Source: Comamonadaceae bacterium (lineage in GTDB: Bacteria > Pseudomonadota > Gammaproteobacteria > Burkholderiales > Burkholderiaceae_C). From it: a stretch of DNA of 37,991 nt. The notes under the pieces are model-generated. The model had not been told where the DNA came from and made no database searches. It worked only from the letters and a program-made list of their open reading frames with translations. Where the stretch lies: the NCBI GenBank assembly GCA_947450765.1, contig CANFXC010000022.1, forward strand, positions 1 to 37,991, given 5' to 3'. Positions 8,374 to 16,434 of this stretch are shown here, piece by piece. Made by a program: the position numbers and the translations under genes. The first letter of the stretch is position 1. The number at the start of each line of letters is the position of its first letter.

Positions 8374-9755
8374 TAAATGATTTTAGAGAACTTGCTGCGA
8401 TTGCGATCAGCCTGCAAGTAGCGGTCAAAAACCATCGCGACGGCGCGCACAAAAAACCAGCCCTGAGCCGTGACTTCAATCCCACTCGCGTTCACCGTGA
8501 CCAAGCCCTGACCCACCAGTTCCTCCAGCGCCTCCAGCTCTTTGGCAAAGTAGCTTTTGAAGTCAATCAGGAACGCCAGCTCGATGGATTCGAACTGAAG
8601 CTGCCCCTGACACATCAGAGCCATGATGACCACGCGCCGAACCAAATCGTCGCGCGTCAACGCCAAACCACGCACCACCGGCAAACGCCCTTGGTTCAGC
8701 AGGTCGTAATAAGCGTCCAGCGTTTTTGCGTTTTGGCTGTAGGTCGCACCGACCCGGCCAATGGCCGAGACGCCCAAGGCGATGAGATCGCAGTCCGGCT
8801 GGGTGCTGTAGCCCTGAAAGTTACGGTGCAACCTACCCTGCCGCTTGGCCACCGCCAGGGCGTCATTTGGCAGTGCAAAGTGGTCCATGCCGACATAGAT
8901 GTAGCCGGCTTCCTCAAAAGCGGCCAACGAACGTGACAGCATTGAAATCTTCGCTGCGCCAGACGGCAACTCGGCCGTGATGATGCGCCGCTGCGGCTTG
9001 AAACGCTCCGGCAAATGCGCGTAGGCATACAAGGCCACGCGGTCTGGCCGAAGCAACGCCACTTGGGCCAGCGTGCGATCAAATGACTCTGGCGTTTGCT
9101 GCGGCAGACCATAAATGAGGTCGATGTTGATGGACTCAAAACCCATCTGACGCGCCGCCTCAACCAGCGCAAAGACCTGCTCGGCAGGCTGCACCCGGTG
9201 CACGGCTTTTTGAACCACCGGGTCAAAATCCTGCACACCAAAGCTCAAGCGGTTGAAACCCAACTCAGCGATCACAGCCAAACGATTCGCGTCAACGGTG
9301 CGCGGGTCAATTTCAATCGAGTACTCGCCACCGGGGGCAAAGTTAAAACTGCGGCGCAGCATCGACATCAGGCTGCGAAGCTCATCGTCGGACAAAAAAG
9401 TCGGCGTGCCGCCGCCCAGATGCAACTGGCTGATGTTCTGACCGGTGCCCAGATGCGCCGTGTGCAAGTCCACTTCCCGGCTCAGATAGCGCAAATATTC
9501 TTCAGCCCGTTCATGGTGTTTGGTGACGATCTTGTTGCAGGCACAGTAATAGCAGAGTGACTCGCAAAACGGAATGTGCACATACAGAGACAACGGCATG
9601 TTCATGCCAGCCGCACCGGAACGACGCAGCGCCATGGCCTGCGCATAGTCTTCAGCCGTGAAGGCCTCCACAAACCGGTCAGCAGTCGGGTATGAGGTGT
9701 ACCGTGGACCGCTGAGGTCAAAACGCTGCAGTAGATCGGGTGAAACGGCACTCAT
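8373..9755 (-). CDS. hemN: Oxygen-independent coproporphyrinogen III oxidase
   Basis: A radical SAM enzyme that converts coproporphyrinogen III to protoporphyrinogen IX without oxygen, supplying haem for cbb3 oxidase at low oxygen. The cluster motif lies at residues 64-73: C64-x3-C68-x2-C71-x-C73 (CESLCYYCAC), as in genuine HemN rather than HemW. HLGGGTPTFL follows further on. The start at 9755 gives 460 residues, normal for HemN, and is preceded by AAGGA with good spacing; a longer open frame upstream (to 9920) has no family-like sequence and runs over the FNR box. Divergent from fnr, with a perfect FNR box 64 bases upstream. The next gene starts inside its stop codon. Confidence 0.96.
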   Translation of the reverse strand: MSAVSPDLLQRFDLSGPRYTSYPTADRFVEAFTAEDYAQAMALRRSGAAGMNMPLSLYVHIPFCESLCYYCACNKIVTKHHERAEEYLRYLSREVDLHTAHLGTGQNISQLHLGGGTPTFLSDDELRSLMSMLRRSFNFAPGGEYSIEIDPRTVDANRLAVIAELGFNRLSFGVQDFDPVVQKAVHRVQPAEQVFALVEAARQMGFESINIDLIYGLPQQTPESFDRTLAQVALLRPDRVALYAYAHLPERFKPQRRIITAELPSGAAKISMLSRSLAAFEEAGYIYVGMDHFALPNDALAVAKRQGRLHRNFQGYSTQPDCDLIALGVSAIGRVGATYSQNAKTLDAYYDLLNQGRLPVVRGLALTRDDLVRRVVIMALMCQGQLQFESIELAFLIDFKSYFAKELEALEELVGQGLVTVNASGIEVTAQGWFFVRAVAMVFDRYLQADRNRSKFSKII

Positions 9756-9818
9756 GAAGCAATCCTTGAAATCCCTGGAACAATGCTGCGACTGTGCCTC
9801 TTGCAAGCGCTGACTGCC

Positions 9819-9832
9819 TTGATGTGGATCAA
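9819..9832. promoter_or_regulatory. FNR box between hemN and fnr
   Basis: Perfect 14-bp FNR/ANR site TTGATGTGGATCAA in the divergent hemN/fnr intergenic region. For hemN, a class II position (-41.5) would put the transcription start near 9784 with a 28-base leader. For fnr it would imply a start near 9867, with TACTGA (9852-9857) as a weak -10 candidate. It could therefore support hemN activation and fnr autoregulation. Confidence 0.9.
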
Positions 9833-9933
9833 GCAACTCAGCCCAACCCAGTACTGAGTTACCCGAATGCTCAACTGCAGAAAAAATAAAATGATTGCTT
9901 GGAAAAATACCAAGAGTCACCGAAAATCATTAG

Positions 9934-10653
9934 ATGAACAAGGAATCCATTAAAGTCGCCTGCTCTAACTGCAATTTGCGCGAATTGTGCATGCCCATGG
10001 GCCTGAATGCACAAGAACTCAGTCGCGTTGACGAGCTGGTTGCCACCCGTCGAACGGTCAAACGTGGGACTTCGCTGTTTCACAACGGCGAGAAGTTCAC
10101 CTCGCTTTACGCCATCCGCACCGGGTTTTTCAAAACCAGCGTCATCACCGAAGACGGCCGCGATCAAGTCACAGGTTTTCAAATGGCCGGTGAGATCATC
10201 GGCTTGGATGGCATCGTCAACGACCAGCATACCTGTGACGCCACCGCCCTTGAAGACGCCGAAGTCTGCGTCATGCCGTTTGACCGCATTGAAGAAATCT
10301 CGCGCGAAGTGAATGCACTGCAACACCATGTGCACAAGATCATGAGCCGTGAAATTGTGCGCGAGCATGGCGTCATGCTGCTGCTTGGGAGCATGCGGGC
10401 CGAAGAGCGCTTAGCCGCATTTTTGCTCAATCTGGTGCAGCGCTTGCAAGCCCGCGGATTTTCCAAAACCGAGCTGATTCTGCGTATGACACGCGAAGAA
10501 ATAGGCAGCTACTTGGGCATGAAGCTCGAAACTGTCAGTCGAACTTTTTCGAAATTTTCAGACGACGGCATTGTTGAAGTCAAACAGCGGCAAATCAACA
10601 TCCGCGATGCCGAGGCGCTTCAACGTATCGTCAACCCACAAATCAGTCATTGA
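9934..10653 (+). CDS. fnr: FNR/ANR-type oxygen-sensing transcriptional regulator
   Basis: A CRP/FNR-family activator and repressor that binds TTGAT-N4-ATCAA when its oxygen-labile [4Fe-4S] cluster is intact. The four ligand cysteines are present: C10-x2-C13-x5-C19 near the N-terminus and C101 (DQHTC), the same N-terminal spacing as E. coli FNR. The C-terminal helix-turn-helix contains E199-T-V-S202-R203, the residues that define FNR rather than CRP specificity. 239 residues, normal length. The ATG at 9934 lacks a clear ribosome-binding site. The 3' end overlaps the convergent 97-residue membrane protein gene by 11 bases. It probably controls all three FNR boxes in this window. Confidence 0.96.
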   Translation: MNKESIKVACSNCNLRELCMPMGLNAQELSRVDELVATRRTVKRGTSLFHNGEKFTSLYAIRTGFFKTSVITEDGRDQVTGFQMAGEIIGLDGIVNDQHTCDATALEDAEVCVMPFDRIEEISREVNALQHHVHKIMSREIVREHGVMLLLGSMRAEERLAAFLLNLVQRLQARGFSKTELILRMTREEIGSYLGMKLETVSRTFSKFSDDGIVEVKQRQINIRDAEALQRIVNPQISH

Positions 10654-10936
10654 GCGCTTCGTCGTTGACCTGAAGTTCCGGCTTACTCAGCCACAACACC
10701 AAACTGCTACAAGCCATGGTGATCGACCAAAACATGAAGAAAGTCACGGTGTAAACACCTTGTCGGCTTGGCTGCGGAATCAAACCTGGCCAATTCACCT
10801 CGCCCGGGTCCACCATGGCGAAGACCACGCCCTCCAGCATGCAGGCGGCCAAAAAAGAGGGCCACAAAATCAACACCGCATTGCGCAGCTTGGAACCCGC
10901 AGGCACAGCGGGCTTGATCAGATCAGTGTTTTTCAT
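10643..10936 (-). CDS. Small two-helix membrane protein at end of cco operon, function unknown
   Basis: A 97-residue protein not assignable to a characterised family. It has two hydrophobic segments, about residues 18-41 (NAVLILWPSFLAACMLEG onward) and 63-84 (TVTFFMFWSITMACSSLV region), separated by a short loop rich in Pro, Gly and Trp; one cysteine lies in each helix. It is the last gene of the ccoN-O-Q-P-G-fixH run, and its ATG lies inside fixH (14-base overlap), so it is probably co-translated with it. It overlaps fnr tail to tail by 11 bases. Position suggests a role in cbb3 oxidase assembly or stability; that is inference. The open frame extends upstream to 11107, but that part is out-of-frame fixH sequence. 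Confidence 0.75.
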   Translation of the reverse strand: MKNTDLIKPAVPAGSKLRNAVLILWPSFLAACMLEGVVFAMVDPGEVNWPGLIPQPSRQGVYTVTFFMFWSITMACSSLVLWLSKPELQVNDEALND

Positions 10937-11237
10937 CAGTCTGGCCTCCGGTGGCACTGTGGTTGCGCGCTGTGTGGGCTGGCTGCATCGGCGGCTGCGC
11001 AGACTTGACCTCACGCATGATGACGATGCCTTCGCGGTAATCTTCCTCAGACACCACCGCATCCGTCCCTTGAAGAATGTAGGCAGCGGTGATGCCGCAG
11101 GCGACAACCGCTGACAACGGCCCGGAAATCACCATCCAAACGTACGGCTCTTTCCACCACGGGCGCTCTGGCGAAGATGGTCCACCATCGGCGCGCTTGC
11201 TCAAACTTTGGCTTGGGAGGCTATCAATCTGGCTCAT
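10923..11237 (-). CDS. fixH: FixH/CcoH family cbb3 oxidase assembly protein (short form)
   Basis: A 104-residue membrane protein. After a hydrophilic N-terminus it has WWKEPYVWMVISGP leading into one membrane helix (about residues 34-56), then the conserved D-Y-x-x-G-I element (EEDYREGI). This matches the short FixH/CcoH-type proteins found after ccoG; the C-terminal periplasmic domain of rhizobial FixH is absent. FixH/CcoH interacts with the cbb3 oxidase complex and is needed for its assembly or stability (family knowledge). The ATG at 11237 was chosen; an in-frame ATG at 11252 is possible. It follows the ccoG stop by about 29 bases and overlaps the next gene by 14 bases. Confidence 0.8.
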   Translation of the reverse strand: MSQIDSLPSQSLSKRADGGPSSPERPWWKEPYVWMVISGPLSAVVACGITAAYILQGTDAVVSEEDYREGIVIMREVKSAQPPMQPAHTARNHSATGGQTDEKH

Positions 11238-11266
11238 GGTCGTTTCTTTCATCAATACGCGAAGCA

Positions 11267-12769
11267 CTAGCGTGGCACCAAAAAGACAGACTTTTCGGCC
11301 CGCTCGCCCTGCCCGCCTTCAGCAGCGATCAAAAAAGTCATGGCATGGGAGCCTGGCACAGCCGCTTCCGGTGGCACCTGCACCCGCACCGGAACCCAGC
11401 GCGAACCCGCTGGTTCAACCCACACCGAGTCTTCAGAAACAATCCGCGCGCCTTCCAGCCCAGTCAGCCGCAAATGGTACTGCTGGCGCACTTCAGTCGC
11501 GTTCATGATTTGCAATCGGAAAACATTTTCGATTTGACCTTGACCCACCACGCGCGCCAAAGAACCACGGTCGCGCACCACATCGACCTTGAACGGTGCG
11601 CGGGTGATCAAACTGGCCAGCAACGAGACGCTGATGGTCAAGAGCACTGCGGAGTAAACCAGCACGCGCGGCCGCAAGACCCTGCGGATCATGGCCGCGC
11701 TCGACAGCTTCAGACTGATGCCGTTGGGCGTGCTGTAACGGATCAAGCCGCGCGGGTAATGCATTTTGTCCATCACAGTGTCGCAAACGTCAATGCAGGC
11801 GGAGCAACTGATGCACTCGTACTGCAGGCCATTGCGAATGTCGATGCCCGTCGGGCAAACCTGCACGCACAAGCCGCAGTCGATACAGTCGCCCAAGCCT
11901 TTGGCCTGGTAGTCGGCCGGGGTGTCGCTGCGTGGCCGCACGCCACGTCCTTCACCACGCGCTTCGTCATAGGTCACGATCAAAGTGTCGCGGTCAAACA
12001 TGGCACTCTGGAAGCGAGCGTAGGGGCACATGTACTTGCAAACCTGCTCGCGCATCCAACCCGCATTGCCGTAAGTGGCGAATCCGTAAAAGAGAATCCA
12101 GAACCACTCCCACGGTCCCAGCGACAAGCGGCTGACCTCAAGCGCCAATTCGCGGATCGGCGAAAAGTAGCCGACAAAGGTGAAGCCAGTCCACAAACCA
12201 ATGGCGATCCACACCGCGTGTTTAGCGCCTTTACGCGCCAGCTTGTTGGCGCCCATGGCGGAGCTATCGAGACGTATGCGGGCCGCGCGATCACCTTCGA
12301 TCTTGCGTTCAACCCACATGAAAATTTCGGTGTACACCGTTTGTGGGCAAGCGTAGCCGCACCATAAGCGGCCAGCAACCGCTGTGAACAAAAACAAGGA
12401 CAGCGCACTGATGATGAGCAAGCCTGTCAGGTAGATCAGGTCTTGCGGATACAGCACCAAATTGAAAATATAAAAACGCCGCGCTACCAAATCGAACAGC
12501 ATCGCCTGCCGCTCATTGATGGACAGCCAAGGCAATCCGTAAAACACCAACTGTGTGATCCAGACCATGGCCCAGCGCCAATGGCTGAACCAGCCAGAGA
12601 CGCTGCGCGCATAAATTTTCTTGTCTGCTTGGTAGAGCGAGGCCACCACATTGGAGTCTTCACCCACGGCACTGGCCGCAGCATGAGAGGACGCCACCTT
12701 GGCCGGCACAATCGGGATCACCTTGATCACCTTGTCTGTGGCGCGGTGCTTGTCTGGGGAACCTGACAC
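11267..12769 (-). CDS. ccoG: cbb3 oxidase accessory protein CcoG/FixG (polyferredoxin)
   Basis: A membrane ferredoxin-like protein needed for cbb3 oxidase assembly; CcoG homologues act as Cu(II) reductases supplying Cu(I) (family knowledge). 500 residues from a GTG at 12769, chosen because AGGAG sits 7 bases upstream. Features in order: a cytoplasmic N-terminus, membrane helices, the C-x3-C-P motif in GRLWCGYACPQT (residues about 137-142), a two-cluster ferredoxin region (CIDCGLCVQVCPTG, then CISCSACIDVCD), a further helix near residue 385, and a C-terminal Ig-like FixG domain that would be periplasmic. Lies between ccoP and fixH, separated from ccoP by 62 bases containing a hairpin. Confidence 0.95.
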   Translation of the reverse strand: MSGSPDKHRATDKVIKVIPIVPAKVASSHAAASAVGEDSNVVASLYQADKKIYARSVSGWFSHWRWAMVWITQLVFYGLPWLSINERQAMLFDLVARRFYIFNLVLYPQDLIYLTGLLIISALSLFLFTAVAGRLWCGYACPQTVYTEIFMWVERKIEGDRAARIRLDSSAMGANKLARKGAKHAVWIAIGLWTGFTFVGYFSPIRELALEVSRLSLGPWEWFWILFYGFATYGNAGWMREQVCKYMCPYARFQSAMFDRDTLIVTYDEARGEGRGVRPRSDTPADYQAKGLGDCIDCGLCVQVCPTGIDIRNGLQYECISCSACIDVCDTVMDKMHYPRGLIRYSTPNGISLKLSSAAMIRRVLRPRVLVYSAVLLTISVSLLASLITRAPFKVDVVRDRGSLARVVGQGQIENVFRLQIMNATEVRQQYHLRLTGLEGARIVSEDSVWVEPAGSRWVPVRVQVPPEAAVPGSHAMTFLIAAEGGQGERAEKSVFLVPR

Positions 12770-12787
12770 TGAAAATCTCCTGAACAG

Positions 12788-12821
12788 CAAGGCCGCATAC
12801 AACTATGGCGGCCCTGCCTTG
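12788..12821 (-). other. Intercistronic hairpin between ccoP and ccoG
   Basis: Arms GGCCGC (12791-12796) and GCGGCC (12808-12813) form a 6-bp stem with an 11-base loop; flanking CAAGG/CCTTG offers an alternative pairing. There is no T-tract, so this is more likely an mRNA processing or stability element than a terminator. It could lower ccoG expression relative to ccoNOQP. Confidence 0.45.
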
Positions 12822-12831
12822 ACTGTCGCAA

Positions 12832-13791
12832 TTACTTCGCTGTCGGCTGTGCAGCCGGTACAGATGCTGCCGGCGTCACACCGCCCAAGCTCAGCACGTA
12901 CGCTGCCACCACATGAATCTGCTCGGGTGTGAGCTTGGGCGCTTGCGCCGGCATCACATTGTTTTTGCCGTATTTAATGGCACTCACAATGGCTGCCTCA
13001 CCCCAGCCATACAGCCAGTAGTCGTCGGTCAGATTGGGGGCACCGATCGCCTTGTTGCCCTTGCCGTCCATGCCGTGGCAAGCCGCGCAGACTGCGAATT
13101 TTTGCTTGCCACTGAAGGCTTTCACTTCATTGTGTGGACTGCCTGACAGCGAGAGCACGTAGTGGGCGACATTGCTGATGTCGCTTTCGCCACCGATGGC
13201 CGCGCCCATTGGCGGCATCATGCCAACACGGCCGTTGGTCACAGTCTGAACGATGTGATCGCCCGTGCGCTCACCCAGCCAAGCGGCATTGCCATTGGTG
13301 AGGTTGGGGTATGACTTGCTACCTCGGCCGTCAGAGCCATGGCACTGCGAGCAACTGTTCATGAACTGACGCTCACCGATGGCCAGCGCGCGCGGATCAC
13401 GCGACAACGCATCCACCGACTGCGCTGTAAATTCGGCATAGAGCGGTGCCAGATCAGCCCGCATGCGCTCCACGTCGTCCTTGTGCTCAGCTTGCGTTGA
13501 CCATTTGGAAAGCCCTTTGTAGCTGCCCAAGCCTGGGAAAATGGCGAGGTAGCCCAAGGCAAAAATCACCGTCAAAATAAACAGCCACATCCACCAGCGT
13601 GGCAAGGGATTGTTGAGTTCGCGCAAATCTTCATCCCACACATGCCCGGTGGTGTTATCACCGGCCTTGCTTGCATCTGCGTTGACGGTGGCCTTGCCGG
13701 CCAACCAGAGCAACAAAGCGCAGGCCAGAATCGACACCAAGCTGATGGCGGCCACATACCAAGGCCAGAAACCATTGACGAAATCGCTCAT
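12832..13791 (-). CDS. ccoP: cbb3-type cytochrome c oxidase, dihaem subunit III
   Basis: Membrane-anchored dihaem cytochrome c that takes electrons from soluble cytochrome c and passes them to CcoO. The 319-residue protein has two N-terminal membrane helices (about 11-31 and 66-88), the two-helix form of CcoP. Haem sites are C147-SQ-C150-H151 and C235-AA-C238-H239. It starts 11 bases after the ccoQ stop and is followed by ccoG. Pro/Ala-rich tail. Complete and of normal length. Confidence 0.97.
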   Translation of the reverse strand: MSDFVNGFWPWYVAAISLVSILACALLLWLAGKATVNADASKAGDNTTGHVWDEDLRELNNPLPRWWMWLFILTVIFALGYLAIFPGLGSYKGLSKWSTQAEHKDDVERMRADLAPLYAEFTAQSVDALSRDPRALAIGERQFMNSCSQCHGSDGRGSKSYPNLTNGNAAWLGERTGDHIVQTVTNGRVGMMPPMGAAIGGESDISNVAHYVLSLSGSPHNEVKAFSGKQKFAVCAACHGMDGKGNKAIGAPNLTDDYWLYGWGEAAIVSAIKYGKNNVMPAQAPKLTPEQIHVVAAYVLSLGGVTPAASVPAAQPTAK

Positions 13792-13802
13792 AAAACCTGC
13801 TC

Positions 13803-13946
13803 CTATTCTGACTTGAAGGGCAACTGAGCCGCTTCATCAAAGTCTGCTTTTTTGGAGGGCAGCGCGGCCCACACCAAAATTCCGATAAACACCACGAAGG
13901 CGGCCACGGTCACGATGCTTCGCAACACATTGATATCCATGCTCAT
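13803..13946 (-). CDS. ccoQ: cbb3-type oxidase small subunit CcoQ/FixQ
   Basis: A 47-residue protein (MSMDINVLRSIVTVAAFVVF at its start) with a single membrane helix, about residues 8-27, followed by a charged tail containing DFDEAA. It lies between ccoO and ccoP, the standard place for ccoQ, and GGAGAA precedes its ATG by 6 bases. CcoQ stabilises the cbb3 complex and protects it from oxygen (family knowledge). A second in-frame ATG two codons in (13940) could also be used. Assigned from size, helix, tail and position. Confidence 0.93.
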   Translation of the reverse strand: MSMDINVLRSIVTVAAFVVFIGILVWAALPSKKADFDEAAQLPFKSE

Positions 13947-13958
13947 GTTGTTCTCCGC

Positions 13959-14564
<606 letters not shown>

Positions 14565-14576
14565 GACAGGTTTCTT

Positions 14577-16055
14577 TCAGGCGTGGGCCAAAGCAGTCGG
14601 GATCGTGGCGTTGGCAGGTTTGCCTGCGGTCGCGGTCATGAACACATTCCAAGCCATGATGACCATGCCGGTGAGGTACATCAGACCACCGCAAAAACGC
14701 ACCACATAAAACGGGAAGGTGGCTTTGACGCTCTCCACAAAGGTGTAGGTGAGCGAGCCATCGGGGTTGATGGCGCGCCACATCAGACCCTGCATGACAC
14801 CGGCAATCCACATCGCGGCGATGTACAGCACGATACCGATGGTGGCGATCCAGAAGTGCAGCTCAATGGCTTTCAGACTGTGCATTTTCTTTTGCCCGAA
14901 GAGTCGCGGCACGAGGTAGTACAAAGCGCCCATCGAGATGAAGCCAACCCAACCCAGTGTTCCGCCGTGAACGTGTGCAATGTTCCAGTCGGTGTAGTGC
15001 GACAGTGAGTTCACCGTCTTGATCGACATCATCGGACCTTCAAAGGTAGCGATGCCGTAGAAAGACAAGGCGACGATCATGAAACGGATGATCGGGTCGT
15101 CGCGCAGTTTGTGCCAAGCACCCGACAGTGTCATCACGCCGTTGATCATGCCGCCCCAGCTAGGCGCCAACAAGATCAGCGAGAAGACCATACCCAAAGA
15201 TTGCGTCCAATCAGGCAAGGCCGTGAAGTGCAAATGGTGCGGGCCGGCCCACATGTAGGTGAAGATCAGCGCCCAAAAGTGGACGATGGACAGGCGGTAC
15301 GAATACACCGGGCGTTCAGCTTGCTTCGGAATGAAGTAATAAACGATGCCCAAGAAGCCAGCCGTCAGGAAAAAACCGACGGCATTGTGTCCATACCACC
15401 ACTGAATCATGGCGTCCTGCACGCCGGCATAGGCCGAGTAAGACTTCATCCAGCCAGCAGGCACGACGGCGGCATTGACGATGTGCAACAACGCCACGGC
15501 AATGATGAAGGCACCGTAAAACCAGTTGGCCACATAAATATGGCGCACCTTGCGAATCCCGATGGTGCCAAAGAAAACAACCGCGTAAGCCACCCAAGTG
15601 ACGGCGATCAAAATTGAAATCGGCCATTCCAGCTCAGCGTACTCTTTGCCGCGCGTGAATCCCAGTGGCAGCGAAATAGCCGCCGCCACGATCACCGCCT
15701 GCCAACCCCAAAAGTGGAACGCAGCCAGCTTGTCCGAAATGATGCGGGTCTGACACGTGCGCTGCACAACCCAATAACTGGTGGCAAACAAAGAACAGCC
15801 GCCAAAAGCAAAGATGGCAGCGTTGGTGTGCAAGGGCCGCAAGCGACCAAAAGACAACCAAGAAATACCAAAATTCAGTTCTGGCCAAGCCATCTGAGCA
15901 GCAATGAACACGCCAACCAGCATGCTCACCACACCCCAAACCACAGCGGCGACTGAAAATTGACGAACTATCTTGTCGTTGTAAACAGTGGCGCGGGACG
16001 CCGCCCAGCCACCTTGAACAACGGGATTTGATGCGTTTGTAAGTACAGCACTCAT
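14577..16055 (-). CDS. ccoN: cbb3-type cytochrome c oxidase, catalytic subunit I
   Basis: High-affinity oxygen-reducing, proton-pumping subunit containing haem b, haem b3 and CuB. 492 residues with about 12 hydrophobic segments. Conserved histidine motifs are visible: [12 protein letters not shown] (low-spin haem), [10 protein letters not shown] (CuB), [13 protein letters not shown] (CuB pair) and [12 protein letters not shown] (haem ligands). AAGG precedes the ATG with 8-base spacing. Promoter-proximal gene of ccoNOQPG-fixH, with a perfect FNR box centred about 66 bases upstream of the ATG. Function is unambiguous. Confidence 0.98.
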   Translation of the reverse strand: MSAVLTNASNPVVQGGWAASRATVYNDKIVRQFSVAAVVWGVVSMLVGVFIAAQMAWPELNFGISWLSFGRLRPLHTNAAIFAFGGCSLFATSYWVVQRTCQTRIISDKLAAFHFWGWQAVIVAAAISLPLGFTRGKEYAELEWPISILIAVTWVAYAVVFFGTIGIRKVRHIYVANWFYGAFIIAVALLHIVNAAVVPAGWMKSYSAYAGVQDAMIQWWYGHNAVGFFLTAGFLGIVYYFIPKQAERPVYSYRLSIVHFWALIFTYMWAGPHHLHFTALPDWTQSLGMVFSLILLAPSWGGMINGVMTLSGAWHKLRDDPIIRFMIVALSFYGIATFEGPMMSIKTVNSLSHYTDWNIAHVHGGTLGWVGFISMGALYYLVPRLFGQKKMHSLKAIELHFWIATIGIVLYIAAMWIAGVMQGLMWRAINPDGSLTYTFVESVKATFPFYVVRFCGGLMYLTGMVIMAWNVFMTATAGKPANATIPTALAHA

Positions 16056-16114
16056 TTAAAACCTTCTAAGACCCAAATTAGCCTTTAGTCTCCCGCGATG
16101 AGGCTTCAACCGTA

Positions 16115-16128
16115 TTGATATGGATCAA
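16115..16128 (-). promoter_or_regulatory. FNR box upstream of ccoN
   Basis: Perfect TTGATATGGATCAA. A class II arrangement puts the start of transcription near 16080, with GAGACT (16087-16092 on the minus strand) as the -10 element and a leader of about 25 bases. The remainder of the 202-bp ccoN-ccoS gap shows no gene and no clear terminator. Confidence 0.92.
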
Positions 16129-16257
16129 GTCTTCATTTAGTGCTGCCTAAATCAGTACATTTTTTAACATGCACGCCGCCAGAATTTCCAGAGTAGAACA
16201 GTCGGGAATACCGGGCGCCGAAGAGGCAATTCGAGTGCCCCCAGCACGCTCACACCA

Positions 16258-16434
16258 TCAAGTTCGGCTGGACGGATCTTGGTTGTCGGACTCGCCTGCA
16301 GACTCTTGAAAAATCCGCTGACCTTCACTTTCAATGTCTTCAAATTGACCCGACCAGACCGCCCAAGCCAACACGCCGACCACCGCGAGGGCCAATAAAA
16401 CAGAGATCGGTACGAGAAGAAAGAGGATGTCCAT
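16258..16434 (-). CDS. ccoS: cbb3 oxidase assembly protein CcoS
   Basis: A 58-residue protein with one N-terminal membrane helix (MDILFLLVPISVLLALAVVG) followed by a WAVWSGQFEDIESEG segment, the diagnostic CcoS motif of a small residue and FDDLE-like acidic stretch. CcoS is needed for inserting redox cofactors into cbb3 oxidase (family knowledge). Its ATG overlaps the ccoI TGA by one base (TGATG), so it is translationally coupled. A longer open frame extends upstream but is out-of-frame ccoI sequence. Confidence 0.93.
   Translation of the reverse strand: MDILFLLVPISVLLALAVVGVLAWAVWSGQFEDIESEGQRIFQESAGESDNQDPSSRT

Noticed and set aside
9756-9920. N-terminal extension of hemN
   Set aside because: It would run across the FNR box and shows no HemN-like residues; AAGGA before 9755 supports the shorter form.
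11237-11267. Longer fixH starting inside the ccoG stop
   Set aside because: Would require GTG with no ribosome-binding site; the internal ATG gives a typical short FixH, although 11252 remains possible.
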